From Faecalimonas sp. (GTDB lineage: Bacteria > Bacillota > Clostridia > Lachnospirales > Lachnospiraceae): a DNA stretch of 64,000 nt. The stretch spans positions 140,971 to 204,970 of the forward strand of contig JARICA010000009.1 of NCBI GenBank assembly GCA_029264305.1, given 5' to 3'. Shown piece after piece: positions 1 through 8,137 of the stretch. Both the position numbers and the translations under genes were made by a program. The notes beneath the pieces were generated by a model. That model had not been told where the DNA came from, did no database searches, and saw nothing but the letters and a program-made list of their open reading frames with translations. Within the stretch, counting starts at the first letter, position 1. The number at the start of each line of letters is the position of its first letter.

Positions 1-816
1 AGAAATACACTGTATGCTTACGTGGAGAAAAAAGAACAATTTTCAAAAGTGGTTTGTAACGAGTCTGTTGAGAGAATCTATATTGACTGTACAATGATAG
101 AACATGCATGGGAAAATAAGATGTTAGAAGAAATTGTTTCTATAGCTAAGGTGAATAGAAAAGAAATATATTTTGCAATGCCGTATATTTTTAGAGAAGA
201 TACGAAAAAGAAATATAAAGAAATGTTTGACGCATCTATATTCGATGGAGTGTTAATAAGGAACTATGAAAGTTTTTATTATATAAGAGAACAATTCCCG
301 CAAATGAGTATTGTTTTAGATGCTAATATGTATCAGTTTAATCGCGAAGCGAAAATATTTTGGGAAGAACAAAAAGTGCAAGATTTTACTGCACCATTGG
401 AATTGAATTGCAGAGAATTGGGAAACTTGGGGTGTGAACAAAGTGAATTGATTGTATATGGATATTTGCAAATGATGGTTTCTGCACAGTGTATTCATAA
501 AACAATTGGAAAATGTACACATCAGAGTGGGTATACTCAAATAACGGATAGATATAACAAACAGTTTACAGCAAAGAATTGTTGTGATTATTGTTATAAT
601 ATAATTTATAATGCGGAACCATTAAGTTTACTTGAACAAAAAGATGATATTTTACAGTTAGATCCAAGAAAATTACGACTACATTTTACGATAGAAAATG
701 GAAGAGAAACTGAAAAAATATTAAAGCAGTTCGAAGAAGTTTTTGTTAAGAATAAAGAAGTAGAGGAGTTTGAAAAGTCATTCACGAGAGGGCATTTTAA
801 ACGTGGAGTAAAGTAG
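1..816 (+). CDS. U32 family peptidase, C-terminal part (5' end outside window)
   Basis: Frame is open from base 1 (RNTLYAYVEKK...). Cys-rich C-terminal region (CCDYCYNIIYN) and FTRGHFKRG ending are typical of U32/PrtC-type peptidases. Confidence 0.8.
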   Translation, partial: RNTLYAYVEKKEQFSKVVCNESVERIYIDCTMIEHAWENKMLEEIVSIAKVNRKEIYFAMPYIFREDTKKKYKEMFDASIFDGVLIRNYESFYYIREQFPQMSIVLDANMYQFNREAKIFWEEQKVQDFTAPLELNCRELGNLGCEQSELIVYGYLQMMVSAQCIHKTIGKCTHQSGYTQITDRYNKQFTAKNCCDYCYNIIYNAEPLSLLEQKDDILQLDPRKLRLHFTIENGRETEKILKQFEEVFVKNKEVEEFEKSFTRGHFKRGVK

Positions 817-824
817 GTGAAAAT

Positions 825-2285
825 TTGGTAAATATTATAGTTGAATTATCCAAATATTTAATGATTATTTGTATAGCGATTTATACATATCTTTGTTTTG
901 CAGTTTTTGGTTATGAAGATGAATATAAGAAGAGAAAATTATTAAGAAGACAGAATAGATTGATGTTTTCAATCCATTTTATGGCGTATTTAGTGTTATA
1001 CTTAAAAATGGATGAGGTGAAAGTAATTGTTTTCTATTTTGTACAGGTTCTATTGCTTGGCGGAATAATTATACTTTATACGAAGATATATCCTAAAATC
1101 TCAAGATTAGTTGTAAATAATATGTGTATGCTTTTAACGGTTGGATTTATTATTTTGACAAGGTTATCTTTTCAAAGGGCAATAAAGCAATGTGTGATTG
1201 TAGCTGGTTCATTTTTGCTTAGTTTGGTGATACCAGTTATCATAAGGAAGATGAAAAAGTTAGAACAATACACATATCTGTATGCTATTTTAGGAATAGG
1301 AGCGCTTCTTTTAGTGCTTGTTTTGGCAAGTACATCGGGGGGAGCGAAACTTGGATTTACTGTTGCAGGAATCGGTATTCAGCCATCTGAATTTGTGAAA
1401 ATTTCTTTTGTTTTTTTCGTAGCAAGCAGGTTACAACGTTCATCAGAATTTAAAGATGTGGTCATTACAACAATTATAGCAGCAGCACATGTTATTATTC
1501 TTGTTTTAAGTACAGATTTGGGGGCTGCATTAATTTTATTTGTTGTATATTTGATGATGCTCTATGTTGCAACTCGACAGCCGTTATATTTGCTGGCTGG
1601 AATGTCAGGAGGAGGAATTGCTGCCGTAGCAGGATATTTTTTGTTTGGACATGTGCGTACTCGTGTTGCTGTTTGGAAAGGACCTATTAGTCCTGAAGCG
1701 GCAGGTGGACATCAGATTGCACAGTCATTATTTGCTATTGGAACGGGAAGTTGGTTCGGTATGGGACTTATGCAAGGGGCAGCAAATAAAATACCGGTTG
1801 CAACAGAAGATTTTGTTTTTGCAGCGATTGCAGAAGAATTAGGATTAATTTTTGCACTTTGTTTAATGCTGATTTGTGTAAGTTGTTATGTAATGTTTCT
1901 TAATATTGCAATGCAATTGAGAAATACTTTTTATAAATTGGTTGCACTTGGCCTTGGAACATGTTATATTTTCCAAATCTTTTTAACAATTGGAGGAGTA
2001 ACTAAATTTATTCCGTTGACGGGTGTTACGCTTCCGTTGGTAAGTTATGGTGGGAGTTCGGTGCTAAGTACCATTATGATGTTTGCAATTATTCAGGGAT
2101 TATATGTATTTAGAGAAGACGAGGAAGAGATCATTGAGAGAAAAAAAGAAAGACAAAAAACAAAGAAACAACCGTCTGACAGACGACGATATTATGATTT
2201 TGAGGGAAAACGATCTGGACGCACGGCTAGAACGTCTTCCGAACAGTCGAGACGTAGAACAGGCGCCAAAAAGACCATCCACTAA
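825..2285 (+). CDS. FtsW/RodA/SpoVE family SEDS cell-cycle protein
   Basis: Polytopic membrane protein with SEDS motifs (GIQPSEFVKISFVFF, STDLGAALILF, PLTGVTLPLVSYGGSS); TTG start with upstream AGGTGA. Confidence 0.9.
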   Translation: MVNIIVELSKYLMIICIAIYTYLCFAVFGYEDEYKKRKLLRRQNRLMFSIHFMAYLVLYLKMDEVKVIVFYFVQVLLLGGIIILYTKIYPKISRLVVNNMCMLLTVGFIILTRLSFQRAIKQCVIVAGSFLLSLVIPVIIRKMKKLEQYTYLYAILGIGALLLVLVLASTSGGAKLGFTVAGIGIQPSEFVKISFVFFVASRLQRSSEFKDVVITTIIAAAHVIILVLSTDLGAALILFVVYLMMLYVATRQPLYLLAGMSGGGIAAVAGYFLFGHVRTRVAVWKGPISPEAAGGHQIAQSLFAIGTGSWFGMGLMQGAANKIPVATEDFVFAAIAEELGLIFALCLMLICVSCYVMFLNIAMQLRNTFYKLVALGLGTCYIFQIFLTIGGVTKFIPLTGVTLPLVSYGGSSVLSTIMMFAIIQGLYVFREDEEEIIERKKERQKTKKQPSDRRRYYDFEGKRSGRTARTSSEQSRRRTGAKKTIH

Positions 2286-3711
2286 AAAACAAGTACAGAA
2301 AAAGAAAAGACGAAAAAAAGTAACAAATAAAGAATTTGCAAGAATTACATACTTGTTTGTTAGTTTGTTTCTTATTTTGATGGGATATATTGTATATTTT
2401 AATGCATTTAAGGCGAAAACTATTATTAATAGCCCATATAATGTAAGGCAAGATCTTTTGGCAAACAGAATCATACGTGGAAAAATTTTAGATAAAAATG
2501 GAGAAGTACTGGCAAAAACGACAGTAGATGAAGCGGGAAAAGAACAAAGAGAATATCCTTATGGAGATTTATATGCGCATGTTGTAGGATATGCTTCAAA
2601 AGGTAAAGCGGGACTGGAATCAAAAGAAAATTTCAATCTTCTTACATCTAATGCCTTCATTTTGGAAAAAATCATGAAAGAGTTTAAAGGGGAAAAAAAT
2701 ATAGGAGATAACGTAGTAACAACTCTTGATACAAATTTGCAACAAGCAGCATATGATGCACTTGGAAATAATAAAGGAGCAGTTGTTGTTATGGAGGCAG
2801 ATACAGGAAAGATTTTATCTCTTGTTTCAAAACCTACTTTTGATCCTAATTATGTAGCTGAAAATTGGCTGGAATTGAATCAAGATAAGGATAGTGTTAT
2901 GCTAAACCGTGCAATGCAAGGGAAATATGCACCGGGATCTACATTTAAAATTGTAACTGCTTTAGAATATATGAGAGAAAATAAAGATTACAATTCTTAT
3001 CAGTATAAATGTACAGGAAAAATTGAGCATAAAGGAACGGTTATTCATTGTAACAACAAAAAGGTACATGGAATGCAAGATTTGAGAAGTTCGTTTGCAA
3101 ATTCTTGTAATAGTTCTTTTTCTAATATTGGCTTACAATTAGATATTTCTAAATATAAAAAAACTGCAAAACAATTACTTTTTAATAGAGATTTACCGTC
3201 TCCACTTATGTATAGTGAAAGCAAATTTATGCTATCTCCAAATGATCCTACCTCGGAGGTGATGATGACTGCCATGGGACAAGGAAAAACACAGGTAAGT
3301 CCATATCACATGGCACTAATTACTTCGGCTATTGCGAATGGTGGGAAATTAATGAAACCATACTTGGTTGATAAAGTTGTAAATTATTCTGGAACAACAG
3401 TAACAAAGAATATGCCAGAGGAATATGGGACATTAATGACGAGAGAAGAAGCGGCGCAATTAACAGAGTATATGAAAGCTGTAGTTGAAGAAGGAACTGC
3501 AAAAACTTTAAAGGAACAAGGATATTCTGTTGCAGGAAAAACAGGAACGGCAGAGTATAGTGTGGACAAGGAAAAAGTACATTCTTGGTTTGTAGGTTTT
3601 ACGAATATAGATAATCCAGAGTTAGTTATTAGTGTTGTGGTAGAAGGATCAGATTCCACAGGAACAAAAGCGGTAAATGTTGCAAAAAAAGTTTTTAACA
3701 GTTATTATTAG
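2194..3711 (+). CDS. Penicillin-binding protein (transpeptidase)
   Basis: STFK, SCN and KTGTAE transpeptidase motifs plus one N-terminal TM. First ATG in frame is 2194; the track extends to a TTG at 2083. Overlaps the ftsW-like gene either way. Confidence 0.9.
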   Translation: MILRENDLDARLERLPNSRDVEQAPKRPSTKKQVQKKKRRKKVTNKEFARITYLFVSLFLILMGYIVYFNAFKAKTIINSPYNVRQDLLANRIIRGKILDKNGEVLAKTTVDEAGKEQREYPYGDLYAHVVGYASKGKAGLESKENFNLLTSNAFILEKIMKEFKGEKNIGDNVVTTLDTNLQQAAYDALGNNKGAVVVMEADTGKILSLVSKPTFDPNYVAENWLELNQDKDSVMLNRAMQGKYAPGSTFKIVTALEYMRENKDYNSYQYKCTGKIEHKGTVIHCNNKKVHGMQDLRSSFANSCNSSFSNIGLQLDISKYKKTAKQLLFNRDLPSPLMYSESKFMLSPNDPTSEVMMTAMGQGKTQVSPYHMALITSAIANGGKLMKPYLVDKVVNYSGTTVTKNMPEEYGTLMTREEAAQLTEYMKAVVEEGTAKTLKEQGYSVAGKTGTAEYSVDKEKVHSWFVGFTNIDNPELVISVVVEGSDSTGTKAVNVAKKVFNSYY

Positions 3712-3736
3712 TTAAAAGTTATAAAGAAGGAATTAG

Positions 3737-4060
3737 ATGAAATTTTATAAAAATATATATGTTGGAGATAGTTTAAAAACAAGGAAAGAAAAGGTTATAG
3801 ACAAATTAAAGAATGGTGAAGTGCAGTTTAGCTGTTATTTGATTGTACTTTGCGATAACCCGGTCGAGCAATTGGAATGTTATGATTCTATTTTGCTTTT
3901 ACAGAAAAAGTGGATGCCAGAACCGTTACTTGTTGTTGGCATAGCATCTAGTTATGTAGAGGCATTAGAACTCATAAAGAGGATTGCCGAAGATACTTAT
4001 CTTCGATATGGTGAAGCAAATTTACGAAAATATATTTTAGAAACGCAACAGGAATTTTAG
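3737..4060 (+). CDS. Hypothetical protein, 107 aa
   Basis: Complete ORF with RBS-like AAGGAATTAG upstream, between pbp and DUF2953 gene; no family recognised. Confidence 0.6.
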   Translation: MKFYKNIYVGDSLKTRKEKVIDKLKNGEVQFSCYLIVLCDNPVEQLECYDSILLLQKKWMPEPLLVVGIASSYVEALELIKRIAEDTYLRYGEANLRKYILETQQEF

Positions 4061-4083
4061 GAAAGTAAAGTATAGGTGTTTGC

Positions 4084-4974
4084 ATGCTACATATTTTATG
4101 TATACTACTAAAAATAATAGGAATATTGATTTTAGTTCTCCTTGGATTGTTTTTTCTTTTGACAGGGATTATATTGTTTGTACCAGTTCGCTATCACATA
4201 GAGGCAAAAGGTAAGGGTACAGTACAGTCTTTGGAAATGAAAATGAGATTTTCATGGCTGTTACATTTGTTATCAGGATATGTGTGTTATAGGGAGAAAA
4301 AGATTGAGTGGCAAGTGAGAACGGTATGGAAAAAATGGAATGTACCTGAAGTAGAGAAAATATCGAAAGTGGAAATACAACCTCAGAATTTAAAAGAATC
4401 TGAAGAATTTCAAAATCAAAAAAAAGAAAAGAAACAAGAGAAGATAATCGAAGAGACAAAAATACAACAATCCAAACCTGCAGTAGACAAAGAAGAAAAA
4501 CAGCGGAGTAAAAAGGAAAAGGATTCATTTGCAAATAAATTTAAAAAATTATTTCAAAAAATAAAATGTATAATAAGTGATTTTTTTGATAAGATAAAAT
4601 TACTTCGAGAGAAAAAAGATAAAGTGGTAGAGTTTTTGAAGAATGAAACACATCAGAAAGCGTGGAAAATTCTGAAAAAGGAGATTATAAGAACCCTGAA
4701 ACATTTGAGACCAAAGAAGATAAAGGGGAAAATACGGTTTGGTTTTTCGGATCCATATCTTACGGGAAAAGTATTAGCGATAATTAGTATGTGTTATCCA
4801 TTTTATGGAAATGAGATTTATGTTGAACCTGATTTTGAGAACGATGTTTTGGAAGGAGAAGTTAATATAAAAGGTCATGTAAGAGGGATATGTTTTTTGG
4901 TTGTTGTTTTTAATATTTTTCGTAGTAAAGAAATAAGGCAAACTTATAAAAATATGCAGTTATTTAAACTATAA
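4084..4974 (+). CDS. DUF2953 domain-containing membrane-anchored protein
   Basis: N-terminal TM, charged linker, C-terminal GFSDPYLTGKVLAI...VEPDFENDVLEGEVNIKGHVRG typical of DUF2953; directly upstream of gerW. Confidence 0.7.
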   Translation: MLHILCILLKIIGILILVLLGLFFLLTGIILFVPVRYHIEAKGKGTVQSLEMKMRFSWLLHLLSGYVCYREKKIEWQVRTVWKKWNVPEVEKISKVEIQPQNLKESEEFQNQKKEKKQEKIIEETKIQQSKPAVDKEEKQRSKKEKDSFANKFKKLFQKIKCIISDFFDKIKLLREKKDKVVEFLKNETHQKAWKILKKEIIRTLKHLRPKKIKGKIRFGFSDPYLTGKVLAIISMCYPFYGNEIYVEPDFENDVLEGEVNIKGHVRGICFLVVVFNIFRSKEIRQTYKNMQLFKL

Positions 4975-4997
4975 TTATAATGAATGGAGGAATCAGA

Positions 4998-5393
4998 ATG
5001 GCAGAAAACAATTTTAGAAATACGGTAGATTCTCTTTTTAAAGGGATGAATAGTGTTATTTCATCAAAGACAGTGGTGGGAGAAGCAATTCATATTGGAG
5101 AAACAATTATTTTGCCTTTAGTCGATGTGTCTTTTGCAGTTGGGGCAGGAGCTTTTGAACAAGAAAAGAAGAATAGAGGAGCTGGCGGACTAGGAGGGAA
5201 AATGACGCCTAGTGCAGTTCTTGTTATCCAAGATGGAAAGACAAGACTTGTGAATATAAGAAATCAAGATACCATTACAAAAATTTTAGATATGGTTCCT
5301 GATGTAGTGGAGCGCTTTAGTAGTCAAAAAGAAGAGAAGAAAATGACAGAAGAAGATTTGGCAGAAATTTTAGATGAAAAAATTGATTCATAG
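4998..5393 (+). CDS. gerW: GerW/YtfJ family sporulation protein
   Basis: GEAIHIGETIILPLVDVSFAVGAG ... GGLGGKMTPSAVLVIQDG; ATG 4998 preceded by ATGGAGGAATC. Confidence 0.85.
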   Translation: MAENNFRNTVDSLFKGMNSVISSKTVVGEAIHIGETIILPLVDVSFAVGAGAFEQEKKNRGAGGLGGKMTPSAVLVIQDGKTRLVNIRNQDTITKILDMVPDVVERFSSQKEEKKMTEEDLAEILDEKIDS

Positions 5394-5444
5394 AAAGATA
5401 AGTGTGTTCATACAATAAAATAAAAGTGTAGTTAGAAGTGTAAA

Positions 5445-5591
5445 ATGAAGAGGTTAATTGGATTTTCGCTATTTTGGATAGGAATTGGTTTGCTAATTTC
5501 CATGTGTCTTTCTAGTATATTTTTAGAGATAGCGATTATTATTATTTGCTTTTTGTTGGGATATATATTGTTTTGTTGTGGTGGAAAATAA
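5445..5591 (+). CDS. Small hydrophobic protein, 48 aa (not in ORF track)
   Basis: Manual translation: MKRLIGFSLFWIGIGLLISMCLSSIFLEIAIIIICFLLGYILFCCGGK*. Two predicted TM segments, directly after gerW and before a terminator. Confidence 0.6.
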   Translation: MKRLIGFSLFWIGIGLLISMCLSSIFLEIAIIIICFLLGYILFCCGGK

Positions 5592-5603
5592 AAAATATGG
5601 CAC

Positions 5604-5640
5604 AAAAAAACGAGGTGATTTTAAATCATCTCGTTTTATC
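5604..5640. terminator. Bidirectional intrinsic terminator
   Basis: AAAAACGAGGTGATTT-AAATCATCTCGTTTT between convergent genes. Confidence 0.75.
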
Positions 5641-5651
5641 ATTGTGTAAAA

Positions 5652-5837
5652 TTAAGCACGTTCAACTCTTCCTGATTTTAAGCAAGAAGTACATACGTAC
5701 ATTTTTTTAGAACCACCTTCAGTTTTAACTCTTACTGATTTTACATTAGATTTCCACATTTTTGGTGTTTTTCTATGAGAGTGACTTACGTTGTTTCCGA
5801 AATGAGCACCCTTTTCACAAATAGCACATTTAGCCAT
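5652..5837 (-). CDS. rpmB: 50S ribosomal protein L28
   Basis: MAKCAICEKGAHFGNNVSHSHRKTPKMWKSNVKSVRV...VCTSCLKSGRVERA; start 5837 behind AGGAGGTGCAATC. Confidence 0.97.
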   Translation of the reverse strand: MAKCAICEKGAHFGNNVSHSHRKTPKMWKSNVKSVRVKTEGGSKKMYVCTSCLKSGRVERA

Positions 5838-5889
5838 GATTGCACCTCCTAACGATATTAATAGCCATAATAGACTCACAACAATAAGT

Positions 5890-5918
5890 ATTTTAGCAGA
5901 AAAATATAAAATATGCAA
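5890..5918 (-). promoter_or_regulatory. SigA-type promoter for rpmB
   Basis: Minus strand TTGCAT-N17-TAAAAT. Confidence 0.5.
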
Positions 5919-5955
5919 GGGTTTATTTTCCTCTTATTTAACTTTTCGGAAAATG

Positions 5956-5984
5956 TTGTAAAAAATGTTGAAACAGAGTATAAT
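5956..5984 (+). promoter_or_regulatory. SigA-type promoter for the asp23-like gene
   Basis: TTGTAA-N17-TATAAT. Confidence 0.6.
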
Positions 5985-6031
5985 ACAAATGTTAAGTATG
6001 TTTAAATCCAGAAAGAATTGGAGGTATAGAT

Positions 6032-6391
6032 ATGAAAGGTAGTATGAGTACAGACTTGGGAATTATTACAATTGATCCAGAAGTTATTGCAAAATATGCA
6101 GGTTCTGTTGCTGTAGAATGCTTTGGAATAGTTGGAATGGCAGCAGTAAATATGAAAGATGGTCTTGTGAGATTATTAAAGAAAGAAAGTCTAACACATG
6201 GAATTCAGGTATATATTTCAGAAGATAATAAAATTACTTTAGATTTTCATGTAATCGTTTCTTATGGTGTTAGTATTTCCGCTGTTACAGAAAATTTAAT
6301 TAGTAATGTAAAATATAAAGTAGAAGAGTTTACAGGTATGTCAGTAGATAAAATAAACATCTACATCGAGGGCGTAAGAGTAATCGATTAG
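6032..6391 (+). CDS. Asp23/Gls24 family envelope stress response protein
   Basis: GIITIDPEVIAKYAGSVAVECFGIVGMA ... VNIYIEGVRV pattern; followed by DAK2 gene as in other Firmicutes. Confidence 0.9.
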   Translation: MKGSMSTDLGIITIDPEVIAKYAGSVAVECFGIVGMAAVNMKDGLVRLLKKESLTHGIQVYISEDNKITLDFHVIVSYGVSISAVTENLISNVKYKVEEFTGMSVDKINIYIEGVRVID

Positions 6392-6409
6392 TTTAAGGAG
6401 GATTTTGTT

Positions 6410-8071
6410 GTGGCAACAAAAACAATAAATGCAGAAATGCTTGCCAAGATGTTTTTGTCTGGTGCAGGTAATATAGAGGCCAAAAAAGAATTTATCAATG
6501 AATTGAACGTATTTCCGGTTCCGGATGGTGATACTGGAACCAATATGTCTTTGACTATTATGGCGGCGGCAAAAGAAGTGGCAGGAATTGCAGAATTTGA
6601 TATGGTATCGCTAGCAAAAGCAATTTCGTCTGGTTCTCTTCGTGGAGCAAGAGGAAATTCAGGAGTTATTCTTTCGCAGTTGTTTAGAGGATTTACAAAA
6701 GAAATTAAAGAACATAAAGAAATAGATACTGTGATTTTAGCGAAAGCTTGTATGAAAGCTAAGGAAACTGCTTATAAGGCTGTTATGAAGCCAAAAGAAG
6801 GTACAATTTTAACTGTAGCAAGAGGAATTGCTGAAAAAGCAATTGAATTAGCAGAAACTACAGATGATCTAGAAATCTTTATTCCACAAGTAATTGAGCA
6901 TGCAGAGAATGTCCTTTCTCAAACACCAGATATGCTTCCGGTTTTGAAAGAAGCAGGTGTTGTAGATTCAGGTGGACAAGGATTGTTGGAAGTATTAAAA
7001 GGTGCATATGATGCTTTTTTAGGAAAAGAAATTGATTATAGTAAGATTACTCCAAATACAAGTAAGGGTAACTTGAAATTGAGTAATGATGTACCAGCAG
7101 ATATTAAGTTTGGTTATTGTACAGAATTCATTATCATGACTGAAAAAGAATTTACAGAAAAAGACGAAAAAGAATTTAAAGCGTATTTGGAATCGATAGG
7201 AGATTCGATAGTATGTGTTGCTGATGATGAAATTGTAAAAATTCATGTGCATACAAATGATCCAGGGCTTGCTATTCAGAAAGCATTGACCTTTGGCCAA
7301 TTGTCTAGAATGAAAATTGATAATATGCGTGAAGAACACCAAGAAAAATTAATTCGCGATGCAGAAAAACTCGCTCAAGAACAAGCTAAACAAAAGGAAG
7401 AAGAACCTAGAAAAGAAATGGGATTTATTGCTGTTTCTATAGGGGAAGGCTTAAATGAAATTTTTAGAGAATTAGGTGCTGATTATATTATTGAAGGTGG
7501 TCAGACAATGAATCCAAGTACGGAAGATATGCTTGCGGCAATTGATGCCGTGAATGCTGAACATATCTTTATTTTGCCAAATAATAAAAATATTGTTATG
7601 GCAGCAAATCAAGCACAGTCTTTAACAGAAGACAAAGATATTATTGTGATTCCTACAAAGACAGTTCCACAAGGAATTACAGCTATTATCAATTATATGC
7701 CTGAAATGGATGCAAAAACTAATGAAGAAACAATGCTTGAAGAAATTAAAAAAGTAAAAACAGGTCAAGTAACTTATGCAGTTAGAGACACCCATATTGA
7801 TGATAAAGAAATCCATGAAGGAGATATTATGGGAATTGGAGATTCAGGTATTCTTTCTGTTGGAACTTCTATAGAAGAAACTACAAAAGATATGCTATCA
7901 CAATTGGTGGATGAAGAGTCTGAATTGATTAGTTTATATTTTGGTCAAGAAATCTCAGAAGAAGAAGCAGAGAAACTTTCAGCAGAGATTGAAGAATTAT
8001 ATCCGGATACAGATGTAGATACACATTTTGGTGGTCAACCGATTTATTATTATGTACTAGCAGTAGAATAA
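6410..8071 (+). CDS. DAK2 domain-containing protein (FakA/YloV-like fatty acid kinase subunit)
   Basis: NVFPVPDGDTGTNMSLTI and SLRGARGNSGVILSQLFRGF are diagnostic DAK2 motifs. Confidence 0.93.
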   Translation: MATKTINAEMLAKMFLSGAGNIEAKKEFINELNVFPVPDGDTGTNMSLTIMAAAKEVAGIAEFDMVSLAKAISSGSLRGARGNSGVILSQLFRGFTKEIKEHKEIDTVILAKACMKAKETAYKAVMKPKEGTILTVARGIAEKAIELAETTDDLEIFIPQVIEHAENVLSQTPDMLPVLKEAGVVDSGGQGLLEVLKGAYDAFLGKEIDYSKITPNTSKGNLKLSNDVPADIKFGYCTEFIIMTEKEFTEKDEKEFKAYLESIGDSIVCVADDEIVKIHVHTNDPGLAIQKALTFGQLSRMKIDNMREEHQEKLIRDAEKLAQEQAKQKEEEPRKEMGFIAVSIGEGLNEIFRELGADYIIEGGQTMNPSTEDMLAAIDAVNAEHIFILPNNKNIVMAANQAQSLTEDKDIIVIPTKTVPQGITAIINYMPEMDAKTNEETMLEEIKKVKTGQVTYAVRDTHIDDKEIHEGDIMGIGDSGILSVGTSIEETTKDMLSQLVDEESELISLYFGQEISEEEAEKLSAEIEELYPDTDVDTHFGGQPIYYYVLAVE

Positions 8072-8086
8072 AAAATATGACATTAG

Positions 8087-8115
8087 AAAAGCGATTCTTT
8101 GGAGTCGCTTTTTCT
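8087..8115 (+). terminator. Intrinsic terminator-like hairpin
   Basis: AGAAAAGCGATTC-TTTG-GAGTCGCTTTTTCT. Confidence 0.5.
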
Positions 8116-8137
8116 ATTAAAGGAACAGGAAAAGAGT

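Noticed and set aside
2100-2474. 124-aa minus-strand ORF opposite the ftsW/pbp overlap
   Set aside because: Antisense shadow of A-rich lysine-coding DNA; no RBS and no recognisable motif.
7019-7342. 107-aa minus-strand ORF inside dak2 gene
   Set aside because: Low-complexity Phe/Ile/Asn-rich translation opposite a well-supported gene.
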